From: Methylomonas rapida
Lineage (GTDB): Bacteria > Pseudomonadota > Gammaproteobacteria > Methylococcales > Methylomonadaceae
Direction of reading: 5' to 3'
Assembly: GCF_024360925.2 (NCBI RefSeq)
Contig: NZ_CP113517.1
Location: 186,001-250,000 of the forward strand
Length of the DNA: 64,000 bases
In this document: one piece after another, positions 44,259 to 53,087 of the stretch
How positions within the stretch are numbered: position 1 is the stretch's first letter
How the letters are laid out: each line of letters begins with the position of its first letter
Program-made: the position numbers and the translations under genes
Notes under the pieces: model-generated
The model's input: the letters and a program-made list of their open reading frames with translations, nothing else
Told to the model about the DNA's origin: nothing
Databases searched by the model: none

Positions 44259-45986
44259 ATGCATAAAAAAGTTCTTCCCATTTTGTGTGGAGCCATGCTG
44301 CTGCCTATGTCGTCCCTGGTCACGGCAGCTACCAACAAGCTACCTGCTTCCAGTAGCGTCAAGATGGGAGCAGTAGAAGAAGTTTGCTCTGATTTCGTAG
44401 ATCCCAAATGGCGCGATGCGCAAGTAATCGATGGTGTGGAGATTCAGGAATCAAGAATGTGCAACCCTGACAATCCCGCCGATATTGCCGCATTCGTCAA
44501 GGGTACCAACAATATTTCGATGGCCACGCTGATGCAAACTCAGTTGGCGGCCGACGCCATCACCGTCGGCAATGACATGGATGGGGACGGCGATCCTGAT
44601 CACTACATCATCAAACTGGAAATTGCCGAGCTGAACGGTCATTCGCCGGACATGCGCGAACCCACCACGACGTTCGACATCGCGCCCGGCATACAGCCGA
44701 CTTTTTGGGTGTTTGCGCCCAAAACCCGCGATATGTCGACCCTGAGTTTGTACGAGCCTATCGCTAATCCACTGCTACGCGCCCCGTCTCCGGTAATTCG
44801 GGTAGAGCAGGGCGATATAGTCTGGCTGGTGTTGGAAAACAGTCATTATCTGCCGCACTCGATTCACTTGCACGGTATCGATCATCCTTTCATGGATCAT
44901 AGCGGCGAAGGCAATGACGGCGTCGGACAAACCAGTTCGATGGACGTGATGCCGGGCAGCAGCAAAACCTATGTGATCAAGCCCCGCCAGCCAGGCACCA
45001 TGTATTACCACTGCCACGTGCAGCCGCACGTGCATATTCCGATGGGCTTGCAAGGCATTTTCGTGGTCGAGGAAAATCGGCCGAATAACTGGGTGCAGGT
45101 ATTCAACGTCGGTGCCGGCCAAGTCAGACACCCTTCGGTGGCCGTCAAAGAAAAATATGATTACGAATACGACATGCACTATCAATCGGCGGACAAAGAG
45201 CTGCATTTGATGGCGCGTTCCGCCAACGATCCGCGCTTGATCGGCAAACGTTTGAACCTGGAATACGACATTACCGATTCCACCCCTGATTATTTCATGT
45301 TGAACGGTCGCTCCTTCCCTTATACCTTGAGGGAATCCTTGATCATCATGGAAGAAAACAAGAAGGCCAAGATCAGGATCCTAAATGGTCATGAAGAAGC
45401 CTTTGCAATGCACATTCACGGCCATAAGCCGATGGCGACCCATTACGACGGCGTCGACAATGGCCCTTCCAGTTATATCAAGCGTGACGTGCATGGCATG
45501 GTGCCGGCGCAGCGGCTGGATTTGGAGTTGAGCGGCGTGGATGACGGTCTTAACAGTTTTGGCCAAGGTGTCTGGATGTTCCATGATCACGTCGAAAAAT
45601 CCTTTACCACCGATGGCATAGGCGAGGGCGGCGACATCAGTCTGGTGGTTTACAAAAACTTCTTGAACGAGAAAGGCATCCCGGAAGTGCATGGCATGAG
45701 TCTGGCGCCTTATTTCACCAAGGAATTCTGGCAACGCAAATATCCAGCATGGCAGGACTACGATGCGTGGAAAAGCCTGGGCTTGCCCGAAATCAAGGCC
45801 ACCAAGGAAAAAGCCTTTGTTCCGGCGGCTCCTGCCGCCAAACCGACAGCCGCTGGCACTGACACTCAGGCAGCCGCGAATAAGTCTTCCTTCATCGGCC
45901 AGCTGCTTTACGGTTTCGCATTGGGTTTGCTGGGATACGTTGCCTACCTGAAGCGAGAAAAAATTAAGGGCCTGTTCGGTAAATAG
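44259..45986 (+). CDS. Membrane-anchored multicopper oxidase
   Basis: A 575-residue exported protein with a signal peptide (to ~24) and a C-terminal helix (about 545-562, FIGQLLYGFALGLLGYVAYL) that likely anchors it. Copper motifs: HLHG (203-206), HCHVQPHVHIPM (251-262, a full type 1 HCHxxxHxxxxM pattern in the first half), HIHGH (385-389) and FHDHVEKS (~441). The last lacks the type 1 Cys, so type 1 copper lies in the first domain, as in two-domain-type oxidases. Likely copper- or phenol-oxidising; the substrate is unknown. The start is ATG 44259 after GAGG. Confidence 0.87.
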   Translation: MHKKVLPILCGAMLLPMSSLVTAATNKLPASSSVKMGAVEEVCSDFVDPKWRDAQVIDGVEIQESRMCNPDNPADIAAFVKGTNNISMATLMQTQLAADAITVGNDMDGDGDPDHYIIKLEIAELNGHSPDMREPTTTFDIAPGIQPTFWVFAPKTRDMSTLSLYEPIANPLLRAPSPVIRVEQGDIVWLVLENSHYLPHSIHLHGIDHPFMDHSGEGNDGVGQTSSMDVMPGSSKTYVIKPRQPGTMYYHCHVQPHVHIPMGLQGIFVVEENRPNNWVQVFNVGAGQVRHPSVAVKEKYDYEYDMHYQSADKELHLMARSANDPRLIGKRLNLEYDITDSTPDYFMLNGRSFPYTLRESLIIMEENKKAKIRILNGHEEAFAMHIHGHKPMATHYDGVDNGPSSYIKRDVHGMVPAQRLDLELSGVDDGLNSFGQGVWMFHDHVEKSFTTDGIGEGGDISLVVYKNFLNEKGIPEVHGMSLAPYFTKEFWQRKYPAWQDYDAWKSLGLPEIKATKEKAFVPAAPAAKPTAAGTDTQAAANKSSFIGQLLYGFALGLLGYVAYLKREKIKGLFGK

Positions 45987-46010
45987 CCGGTCAAGCTCCT
46001 TCCCAAGCAG

Positions 46011-46046
46011 AAAAACCCGCGCCGGCTCGGCTGGTGCGGGTTTTTT
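46011..46046. terminator. Bidirectional intrinsic terminator
   Basis: Stem AACCCGC / GCGGGTT with six T after it on the plus strand and AAAAA before it, so it also works on the minus strand. It lies between the multicopper oxidase and the convergent cobD and can end both transcripts. Confidence 0.85.
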
Positions 46047-46069
46047 ATTGTCGACGACAAATCATCGTG

Positions 46070-46987
46070 TCAAATAAGGCTTTCCGCTACTGCGATGAGT
46101 CCCAGCCACAAACCCAGGGTCGCATAAACCAGGCGAATGGCGCGCATAATATCGCTGTTTTCCGGCGTGCGTTGACCGCCAAACCAAGGCTTGTTTTTCA
46201 ATTGGCCGTGGTAGCGGGCGGGACCGCCCAGTTCCAGATTCAAGGCGCCGGCTCCCGCGGCCATGACCGGACCGGCATTGGGGCTATCGAGTAAATGCGC
46301 CTGATGTCTCCAGGCAAACAACCCCTGTCGGTAATCGCCGAGGGCGGCATAGCTCACAGCGGTCAAGCGTGCCGGCAGCCAATTCAAGACATCGTCCAAA
46401 CGCGCCGCTGCCCAGCCAAAGTTCTGGTAGCGCTGGTTTTTATAGCCCCACATCGCATCGAGGGTGTTGGCCAGTCGATGCAGCAATATGCCGAATGGGC
46501 CCAGTAACACAAACCAAACCAGCGGCGCGAAGATCGCGTCGGCGCCATTTTCCAAAACCGATTCGATCGTTGCCCGGCGCACATCAAGTACGGTCATCTG
46601 TTCGCATTCGCGGCTGACAATCTTGCTGACTTGGCTGCGTGCCAGCGGCAAGTCGTCGGTCGCCAAGGCTGTATGGACGGCTTGCGCATGTTGTTGCAGG
46701 CTGCGGGCGGCGATGCAGAAATAAACGAGCAAAACATCGATCATATCGTGCAAGATTGGCTCATTCGGCAGGTAAAACAACCCGGCGAGGCAAGGGATCA
46801 GGACGCAGGATAGGGCCAGAACACCGGCGATTTTCTGGCCGACGGCGGAATGGTTCGTGTGGAGCAGGCCTTTCTCAACCGCTGTTGCCCATTTGCCGAA
46901 GGCAACCAAGGGATGATAAAGGGGGCGTGGTTCGCCGAGGCAATAATCGAGCGTGACGGCCAGCGCTAGGGTAAGCGTGAGGGACAT
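46070..46987 (-). CDS. cobD: Adenosylcobinamide-phosphate synthase CbiB/CobD
   Basis: A 305-residue multi-helix membrane protein matching CbiB/CobD: DYCLGEPRPLYHPLVAFGKW, SRECEQMTVLDVRRATIESVLENGADAIFAPLVW and MAAGAGALNLELGG. It joins adenosylcobyric acid to (R)-1-amino-2-propanol phosphate in late cobalamin assembly. It lies 96 bp after the btuM-like gene on the same strand, downstream of btuB and the cobalamin riboswitch, and is thus probably under B12 control. The E. coli name is cbiB. Confidence 0.92.
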   Translation of the reverse strand: MSLTLTLALAVTLDYCLGEPRPLYHPLVAFGKWATAVEKGLLHTNHSAVGQKIAGVLALSCVLIPCLAGLFYLPNEPILHDMIDVLLVYFCIAARSLQQHAQAVHTALATDDLPLARSQVSKIVSRECEQMTVLDVRRATIESVLENGADAIFAPLVWFVLLGPFGILLHRLANTLDAMWGYKNQRYQNFGWAAARLDDVLNWLPARLTAVSYAALGDYRQGLFAWRHQAHLLDSPNAGPVMAAGAGALNLELGGPARYHGQLKNKPWFGGQRTPENSDIMRAIRLVYATLGLWLGLIAVAESLI

Positions 46988-47083
46988 GCAATAAAGAGCG
47001 GTTTGAATGAGAAAAGCAGACGAGGCGGGGAATGTACAGCGCTGTAGAGGGGACCTGAATCCCCTCTGTTGCGATAAAAGGCG

Positions 47084-47659
47084 TTAAATGGCTTCCTGGC
47101 GGGTTTTGGCAGGCAAAAATGATTTTGCGGCGCTCACCAAAGCAAAAATGACAACGCCATAGATCAGCGTGTGGGTCAAGTAAGGCGGATAGTACATCGC
47201 GACGCGTTCGATGTATTGGACCCAGGAGCCTTCAGGATAACGGCCAGATAACCAATAGAAACTGCCGTTGGAAAACAGGAAGGCGATGGAGGTCGACACG
47301 ACCAAGGCCATGAACTGCTGTCCGGCGCTGACCAAGCTCAGGTGAGCAAATTGCCGGCACCATTTGCCACCCAGCCACATGGCGCCGTAACTGGCGATCA
47401 AAAATACATAGGCCTTGGATACGCAAAAATCGCTGACGCCGAGCTTGGTGATGGCCAGATAATCGATCAGACCGGCTTCCAGCAATAGCATGGCGAACAA
47501 ATAGCGTCCACCCAGCCATAAGCCGGCGCAGAAGAATATCGCCAGCGAGGCATCGGGCAACGCGAACGGCGTGCCGAAATGATGAAAACGGGTGGCGGCC
47601 ATCAGCGCCATCAAGGCGACGGCGCCGGGTTTAACTGCTAAAGTGGGTTTGTGGGTCAT
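47084..47659 (-). CDS. btuM: BtuM-like small vitamin B12 transporter
   Basis: A 191-residue protein with about six membrane helices. It carries DFCVSKAY with Cys79, which corresponds to the cysteine (Cys80) that binds and decyanates cobalamin in BtuM of Thiobacillus denitrificans. Its place, 15 bp after btuB and behind a cobalamin riboswitch, supports this. It would take B12 across the inner membrane without a dedicated BtuCD. GGAG stands seven bases before ATG 47659. The identification is by position, size and the single cysteine motif. Confidence 0.68.
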   Translation of the reverse strand: MTHKPTLAVKPGAVALMALMAATRFHHFGTPFALPDASLAIFFCAGLWLGGRYLFAMLLLEAGLIDYLAITKLGVSDFCVSKAYVFLIASYGAMWLGGKWCRQFAHLSLVSAGQQFMALVVSTSIAFLFSNGSFYWLSGRYPEGSWVQYIERVAMYYPPYLTHTLIYGVVIFALVSAAKSFLPAKTRQEAI

Positions 47660-47674
47660 GTCATACTCCGAGGT

Positions 47675-49492
47675 TCAGTTGTTGTAGTGTATGGTAAAGA
47701 AAAAATTGCGTCCGGCATTATTATACGTATCGACGGTTTGATAATCCTTATCCAGCAGATTATTCAGCTTGGCGCTGAGCGTCCAGTATTTGTCGATATG
47801 ATAAGCCGTGCGTAGATCGAAGGTCACGAATCCGTCCACTTCGTTGAGATTGGTTCTGTCATCGAAGCGACTGCCTTGCGCCAATATATGGGCGCCGACA
47901 TCGAAAGCGTCGAACGAGCGTGACACGTCGTACGACAGGGTTTGCTCGGCGCGCCGTGCCAGGCGTAGATTGGTGACCCTATCTCTCGGGCTCAGCATCG
48001 CCATGTTCAGGCTATTGCGCCAGCCCAGGATTTGACCTGATATTTCCGCTTCCATGCCGTCTATTTGTGCCTTGTTGATATTTTCCACCGGAAAAATCGC
48101 AATCAGATCGTCGATGTCGGTATGGTAAGCGCGTAATTGCCAGTTTGCCCAATCATGGTTACCGGCAATGCCGGCTTCGAAGCTGGTGGATTTTTCCGCT
48201 TTCAGATTCGGATTGCCGTAGTTGGGAAAATATAGCTGGTTAAACGTCGGGGCCTTGAACGCGTTACCGAAGCTGGCAAAGGCGCTGAGTCCGTAGTGCC
48301 AGTTGTAACGCCAACCAAAATTGCCAGTGACGCTGTCGCCAAAGGCCTCGTTTTCGTCCCAGCGCAGCGAGGCATTCAGGAAATGATTATCGAAAACCCG
48401 GCTATGCAATTCGCCGAATACACCGACGTCGTAGCGCGACGATTCATTGTAACGGGTCGAGCTTTGGACTTCGTCGACCCGGTAATCGGTGCCTAGCGTC
48501 GCGCGGTGGTTGTCGGTCAAGGTGATATTGTTCAGCCAAGTCGCATTCCAGCGCGTGGTGTTGAAGCGGCTATAAAAATCCCCGTTGGGGCGAAAGTTAT
48601 CTGCCTCGTCCTGCGTTTGTCCAAAACGCAACGTGGAACGCCAATTGTCCATGACATCGAAACTGGCCGAAGTACCGATCATCTGATTGACGAAGTCGGT
48701 TTTATTCGGGGTGCCGTCGAATTCGGTTTTGCCGAACGAGCGCAAGAAGAACGCTTCAACTTCGGTGTTGTTGTCGAAGCGATGGCCGGCGCGCGCGTTC
48801 AAGCCGGTATTGTAATAGCCGTCGCGGTCCGGTTCGTCGACAGGAAAAAAACCGTAAGTCGGTTGGCGGGCGTCGAAACCCTGGCTGTTCAGATGGGAGG
48901 CGCCCAGCGTGTACCAGCTGTTTCGCCATTTGCCGCTGACCGTGCCCGAGGTGGTAAAGGTATCGTAAGAACCCGCGCCGGTTTCGAAGCTGATGCTGGG
49001 TTGGTCGGTTTGCGCGCCTTTGCGGGTGAAAATCTGGATCACGCCGCCGATGGCCTCAGAGCCGTATAAGCTGGATTGAGGGCCACGGATGATTTCGATG
49101 CGTTCGATTTGGTCGATCGGGATGAATTGAAACGCCGCCTGCCCGGAGGTCACCGAGCCGGCCTTGATCCCGTCGATCAGCACCAGTATATGATCGGAGT
49201 TGGTGCCTCGCATGAATACGCTGGTTTCCTTGCCGTAACCGCCGTTTTCGGTAATATCGATGCCGGGTGCGGTTTTCAATAATTCCGGTAAGGTCCTGAC
49301 TTGCAATTGTTCGATGTCCTGGCGAGTGAATATCGTGGTTGCCGTCGCTAATTCATCGGTCGCCGTTTCGCTGCGGGTTGCCGTTACCAAGGTGTCTGGT
49401 AGATTGGCGGCTTCGTCGTTCCTGGCCGCTTGTGCCGATGTCGACGCGCCGACGAGCGCCAGCACCAAGGGGGTGAAGAATGGTTTTTGCAT
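47675..49492 (-). CDS. btuB: TonB-dependent vitamin B12 receptor BtuB-like
   Basis: A 605-residue outer-membrane receptor. It has a signal peptide (to ~21, STSAQA), a TonB-box-like stretch DTLVTATRSET, a plug domain (LPELLKTAPGIDITENGG, SVFMRG, IERIEIIRGPQSSLYGSEAIGGVI) and a 22-strand barrel ending in a terminal aromatic segment (FFFTIHYNN). The length is near E. coli BtuB (614). The upstream cobalamin riboswitch and the BtuM-like/cobD neighbours identify cobalamin as substrate. ATG 49492 is used because GAGG lies just before it. Confidence 0.92.
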   Translation of the reverse strand: MQKPFFTPLVLALVGASTSAQAARNDEAANLPDTLVTATRSETATDELATATTIFTRQDIEQLQVRTLPELLKTAPGIDITENGGYGKETSVFMRGTNSDHILVLIDGIKAGSVTSGQAAFQFIPIDQIERIEIIRGPQSSLYGSEAIGGVIQIFTRKGAQTDQPSISFETGAGSYDTFTTSGTVSGKWRNSWYTLGASHLNSQGFDARQPTYGFFPVDEPDRDGYYNTGLNARAGHRFDNNTEVEAFFLRSFGKTEFDGTPNKTDFVNQMIGTSASFDVMDNWRSTLRFGQTQDEADNFRPNGDFYSRFNTTRWNATWLNNITLTDNHRATLGTDYRVDEVQSSTRYNESSRYDVGVFGELHSRVFDNHFLNASLRWDENEAFGDSVTGNFGWRYNWHYGLSAFASFGNAFKAPTFNQLYFPNYGNPNLKAEKSTSFEAGIAGNHDWANWQLRAYHTDIDDLIAIFPVENINKAQIDGMEAEISGQILGWRNSLNMAMLSPRDRVTNLRLARRAEQTLSYDVSRSFDAFDVGAHILAQGSRFDDRTNLNEVDGFVTFDLRTAYHIDKYWTLSAKLNNLLDKDYQTVDTYNNAGRNFFFTIHYNN

Positions 49493-49552
49493 GTTGTCCT
49501 CTGCGCCCACCGCGCATTCAGGTAAATAAACGACAGAGGAAAAATGGCGCAC

Positions 49553-49605
49553 GAAAAAGACGGAGACAGGCTCTGACCATTCCGTAAACAGCCCTCCGCT
49601 GTCTC
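49553..49605 (-). terminator. Riboswitch-controlled terminator
   Basis: On the minus strand, GAGACAG (49605-49599) can pair with CTGTCTC (49569-49563) across a 29-base loop, followed by CG and then TCTTTTTC. The second arm can instead pair, as GTCTCCG, with CGGAGAC at 49630-49624 at the riboswitch 3' end, giving a 7-bp antiterminator. The two pairings exclude each other. Confidence 0.65.
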
Positions 49606-49611
49606 GAATGA

Positions 49612-49810
49612 TCTTCCGGGCCAGTCTCCGGGCTCATAAGTGGTTTTGGCCTGAATCGCGGCCTTCCCATGCAAGATACACAGTGGCGTTTTCGCGATTC
49701 TTTTACTTATCTACCGTTGCGGGGGCAGCGTCGGCTTGGGCTGTTTTTGGTAAAAAGCCGTACCGACTTCCTGTTTAAGCTGAGTCGATGGTCTGACTCA
49801 GGCACCAGAA
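49612..49810 (-). promoter_or_regulatory. Cobalamin (B12) riboswitch
   Basis: Read on the minus strand, all main marks of the class are in order: GGTGCC near 49806, CTGCCCCCGCAACGGTA, the B12-box core GCCACTG, TGGGAAGG, then GAGCCCGGAGACTGGCC near 49619-49636. It lies in the 446-bp gap between btuB and fliW and would reduce btuB-btuM-cobD expression when adenosyl- or other cobalamins are present. The rest of this gap, 49811-49938, holds no gene. Confidence 0.93.
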
Positions 49811-49938
49811 AGAGGGGGCGATTGTAGGCAGTTCAATCGGATCCTGCAAGCATCATTGCCTTGGGCGTTGCAATTAGTTTTTTCCGTGCTATAAATGCTC
49901 TATCGATTTTCACCATAGACGAAAAAACAGGCGGCAAC

Positions 49939-50400
49939 ATGGATATTCAATCTAAACAGCTAGGCGCGCAGGACATCGATTCCGATAGCATCATCACTTT
50001 CCCACTTGGCCTGCCAGGCTTTGAGGATCAAAAGCGCTTTAGATTATTTGGCGAAGAAGGCAACGAAATCGTTTATCGCCTGCAATCCGTGGATGATGAG
50101 AACTTGATTTTTTCGGTCGCGCATCCGGCCCATTTTCACATCAATTACGACTTTGTCCTGACCGATGACGAAGAAGCCTTGTTGCAGCTACAAAGCGTCG
50201 ATGACGTACTCATTCTGATTTTGCTGCACAAGGAGGACAATGACGTCGAAGGCGGCAAGCCTACCGTCAAAGGATCCATCAAGTCGCCGCTGGTCATCAA
50301 TACCGAACGGCGTATCGGCTTGCAGAAAGTATTGGCGACGATAGAACAAAGCATCACGCTGACCGAAAGAGTCAGTGAAATCGCCGTTTCGGAAGCTTGA
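49939..50400 (+). CDS. fliW: Flagellar assembly factor FliW
   Basis: A 153-residue FliW: IITFPLGLPGFED near the N-terminus, a beta-barrel fold, FVLTDDEEALLQL, and IKSPLVINTERRIGLQKVL towards the end. FliW binds flagellin and, in many bacteria, the regulator CsrA, coupling flagellin export to its translation. Unusually, no csrA or flagellar gene is near; it sits between the B12 riboswitch and panD. ATG 49939 (after GGCAAC) replaces a longer frame. Confidence 0.92.
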   Translation: MDIQSKQLGAQDIDSDSIITFPLGLPGFEDQKRFRLFGEEGNEIVYRLQSVDDENLIFSVAHPAHFHINYDFVLTDDEEALLQLQSVDDVLILILLHKEDNDVEGGKPTVKGSIKSPLVINTERRIGLQKVLATIEQSITLTERVSEIAVSEA

Positions 50401-50411
50401 GCGGAAAATCG

Positions 50412-50431
50412 GCCGCCGCGATGAGCGGCGG
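50412..50431. terminator. GC-rich hairpin between convergent fliW and panD
   Basis: CCGCCGC / GCGGCGG with a short loop lies in the 41-bp gap between the two convergent stops. There is no T-tract, so it is a possible rather than a typical terminator. Confidence 0.4.
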
Positions 50432-50441
50432 TTGCGGAAAT

Positions 50442-50822
50442 TTAGGCGGCCTGGACCGGGATGGAATGGCTGGAATGGCTGATTTTGTTGTTGCCATCGA
50501 AATAAACCAGGGTAGGTTTGTAATTCTTCAATTCCTTTTCATCAAGGCTGGCGAAAGCGGCTATGATGATCAAGTCGCCAGGGCAAGCCAAACGGGCCGC
50601 GGCTCCATTGATCGAAAACACCCCGGAGCCTTCTTCCGCGCGAATCGCATAAGTGGTAAAGCGTTGGCCGTTGTTGATGTTGTAGATGTGAATTTGCTCG
50701 TATTCGCGGATTCCTGAAACATCCAGGATTTTGCCATCAATGGCACACGAACCCTCATAATCGAGCTCGGAATGCGTTACACGCGCCCGGTGTAACTTGG
50801 CTTTAAGCATGTTTATGTGCAT
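50442..50822 (-). CDS. panD: Aspartate 1-decarboxylase
   Basis: A 126-residue PanD proenzyme. The cleavage site YEGSCAID gives the pyruvoyl group on Ser at Gly-Ser; [15 protein letters not shown] and [11 protein letters not shown] are also standard. It makes beta-alanine from aspartate for pantothenate. The start is ATG 50822 ([12 protein letters not shown] lines up with the family N-terminus MIRTMLQGKLHR); the TTG at 50837 is unlikely. It forms a set with panC, panB and folK on this strand. Confidence 0.93.
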   Translation of the reverse strand: MHINMLKAKLHRARVTHSELDYEGSCAIDGKILDVSGIREYEQIHIYNINNGQRFTTYAIRAEEGSGVFSINGAAARLACPGDLIIIAAFASLDEKELKNYKPTLVYFDGNNKISHSSHSIPVQAA

Positions 50823-50906
50823 GGTAAGCATCTTCAAATACTAGGGGAGGGGCGATTATGCCCGAAATCTGGCAGGCTATCAAATTTAAGCCGCTGCTGA
50901 ATTAGA

Positions 50907-51773
50907 TTAAAATTCAGTGCGATCAGCCAGTTGTCGGGAAAAATAGAGGTTATCGATCAAACGGGTTTTTCCGAGCTTGGCGGCGATCAAAACGACCAGA
51001 TTCTGGTCGCTTGCTGTCGCCGGCAACAGGTCCACGCTGCGGCAAACCTGAAAATAGTCGAGCATGAATCCCGCTCTTTGCAGCACCTCGGCTTGCCGTT
51101 CGATAATGGTCCGATAATCATCCGGACCTTTAAGAATGGCATCCCGTACCGTTAGCAGCGAACGATACAGCAAGGGAGCCACTTGTCTTTCGCTTTCTGA
51201 CAGATAGCCGTTACGCGAGCTCATCGCCAAGCCGTCGGTTTCCCTCACCGTCGGCACGCCTTGGATCTCGACCGGGATGTTTAAATCGGTCACCATGCGT
51301 CGAATCACCGCCAGTTGCTGAAAATCCTTCTCGCCCAACAGCAACAAATCCGGTTGAACCATGTTCAGCAATTTGCACACCACTACTGCCACGCCATCGA
51401 AGTGGCCGGGCCGGCTGGCGCCGCAATGCAGAATTGATAAATTTTTTACCGAAACTTGGGTTTGTAACGGCTGCGGATACATTTCTTCGACGGTCGGTAA
51501 AAACAACAAGTCGGCGCCACAGGCGATCAGTTTGTCTTGGTCCTGGGATTCCGTGCGGGGATAGCTGGCAAAGTCCTCGTTCGGGCCAAATTGGGTTGGA
51601 TTGACAAAAATGCTGACCACGACTTTGTCGGCCTGATGACGTGCAGTTTCAACCAGCTTGATGTGACCGTCGTGCAGATTGCCCATGGTGGGGACAAAAG
51701 CAATGCTTTGCCCGGCTTGTCGCCATTGACGAATGGTTGCTCTTAATGCCTTGATGGTTTTGACGGTCTGCAT
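50907..51773 (-). CDS. panC: Pantothenate synthetase
   Basis: A 288-residue PanC with the nucleotide-binding HIGH-like motif in PTMGNLHDGHIKL, ATP-site ...GEKDFQQLAVIRRMV and SSRNGYLS. It condenses pantoate and beta-alanine with ATP. It is separated from panB by only 4 bp on the same strand. Length is typical (about 280). Confidence 0.95.
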   Translation of the reverse strand: MQTVKTIKALRATIRQWRQAGQSIAFVPTMGNLHDGHIKLVETARHQADKVVVSIFVNPTQFGPNEDFASYPRTESQDQDKLIACGADLLFLPTVEEMYPQPLQTQVSVKNLSILHCGASRPGHFDGVAVVVCKLLNMVQPDLLLLGEKDFQQLAVIRRMVTDLNIPVEIQGVPTVRETDGLAMSSRNGYLSESERQVAPLLYRSLLTVRDAILKGPDDYRTIIERQAEVLQRAGFMLDYFQVCRSVDLLPATASDQNLVVLIAAKLGKTRLIDNLYFSRQLADRTEF

Positions 51774-51777
51774 GATT

Positions 51778-52587
51778 CTAATAACAGTGCTCCGCCGCGG
51801 GAAACGCTAGCGTTTTTACGGCTTGATGATAACGCCTGATTGCATCGGCGATGTTGTCGGCATTGGCCATGAAGTTTTTGGAAAAGCGCGGACGATTGCC
51901 GATGCTGATGTTCAGCATGTCATACAGGACCAGTACCTGGCCATCGCAGTCGGGGCCTGCGCCGATGCCAATCACGGGAATGCCGAGGTTGCGGGTGATT
52001 TCGGCCGCCAATAACGACGGAACGCACTCCAGAATCAACATGCCTGCGCCGGCTCGTTCAATGGCTATCGCGTCCTCGAGTATTTTTTGCGCATGAGCCG
52101 GTTCCCGGCCCTGGACTTTGTAGCCGCCGAGACGGTTGACCGATTGCGGCAATAGCCCCAGATGCCCGCAAACGGGTATGCCTTGCGCGACCAAAAATTC
52201 AATCACCTCGAACTTGGCGCCTTCCAGTTTGACCATTTGCGCACCGCCGGTTTGCATCAACCGCGCGGCATTTTTTAAGGCGGATTTGGGGGTCGCATAA
52301 CTGGCAAAGGGTAAATCGGCGACGACGAAGGCGCGTTTTCTGGCCGAGGCTACGCAACGGGTGTGATAGGTCATATCTTCGTTGCTGACCGGTATGGTGC
52401 TGGCATGTCCTTGAATCACCATGCCCAGGGAGTCGCCGACCAAGATGACTTCAATGCCGGCTTGATCGAGCAAGACCGCGAAACTGGCATCGTAAGCCGT
52501 CAGGCAGCTTATTTTTTCCCCGGTATTTTTCATGGCCAACAAATCGCTGATCGTCAACGCTTTGCTGGTGTCGGCATAAAGGGTCAT
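51778..52587 (-). CDS. panB: 3-methyl-2-oxobutanoate hydroxymethyltransferase
   Basis: A 269-residue PanB with TAYDASFAVLLDQAGIEVILVGDSLGMV, TYHTRCVASARKRAFVVADLPF, MVKLEGAKF and IPVIGIGAGPDCDGQVLVLYDMLNI. It makes ketopantoate from 2-oxoisovalerate in pantothenate synthesis. The ATG at 52587 overlaps the folK stop (ATGA), which fixes the start; a longer frame would lie inside folK. Confidence 0.95.
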   Translation of the reverse strand: MTLYADTSKALTISDLLAMKNTGEKISCLTAYDASFAVLLDQAGIEVILVGDSLGMVIQGHASTIPVSNEDMTYHTRCVASARKRAFVVADLPFASYATPKSALKNAARLMQTGGAQMVKLEGAKFEVIEFLVAQGIPVCGHLGLLPQSVNRLGGYKVQGREPAHAQKILEDAIAIERAGAGMLILECVPSLLAAEITRNLGIPVIGIGAGPDCDGQVLVLYDMLNISIGNRPRFSKNFMANADNIADAIRRYHQAVKTLAFPAAEHCY

Positions 52588-53087
52588 GGCACTATCCTGT
52601 GCAAGCCCTCCGCTGGGCAGGCGGTCAGTAAGCTGGCCAAACTGCCCTGGCCGGCTATCGATAAATTGGCAGGAGCGATGTCGGCCAAGGGGTAGAGCAC
52701 GAATGCCCTGCGGGTCAATTCCGGGTGGGGTATCACCAAATCCGGCAGCGTAATCCGTTGGTCGCCGTACAGCAAAATATCGAGGTCCAAGGTGCGGGCG
52801 CCCCAACGCACCAAGCGCACGCGGCCATGCTGGTTTTCGATGTGCTGGCATTGTTTGAGCAATTCCAGCGGTGCCAGGCGGGTCAGGATGCGCATGACAG
52901 CGTTGACGTAATCGGGCTGATCCTGGGGGCCGACCGGATGGCTGGTATAAAGAGGGGATAATGCCTGTTTTTCGATGTCGGCCGACGCGGCAAGTTCGCG
53001 TGCTGCCGATCTCACCTGTTCGACGGGATTGTCCAGATTGCTGCCTAGGCCGATATAAGCCTCGATCCAGTTGTTCGAGGTGTTCAT
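52584..53087 (-). CDS. folK: 2-amino-4-hydroxy-6-hydroxymethyldihydropteridine pyrophosphokinase
   Basis: A 167-residue FolK (HPPK). It starts with YIGLGSNLDNPVEQV and has the signature R-W-G-A-R-T-L-D-L-D-I-L-L-Y and IPHPELTRRAFVLYPLADIAP. It transfers pyrophosphate to the pterin in folate synthesis. It is coupled on both sides by ATGA overlaps, with pcnB before and panB after. Confidence 0.95.
   Translation of the reverse strand: MNTSNNWIEAYIGLGSNLDNPVEQVRSAARELAASADIEKQALSPLYTSHPVGPQDQPDYVNAVMRILTRLAPLELLKQCQHIENQHGRVRLVRWGARTLDLDILLYGDQRITLPDLVIPHPELTRRAFVLYPLADIAPANLSIAGQGSLASLLTACPAEGLHRIVP

Noticed and set aside
52588..52851. 88-codon N-terminal extension of panB
   Set aside because: It lies inside folK; PanB families start at the ATG at 52587.
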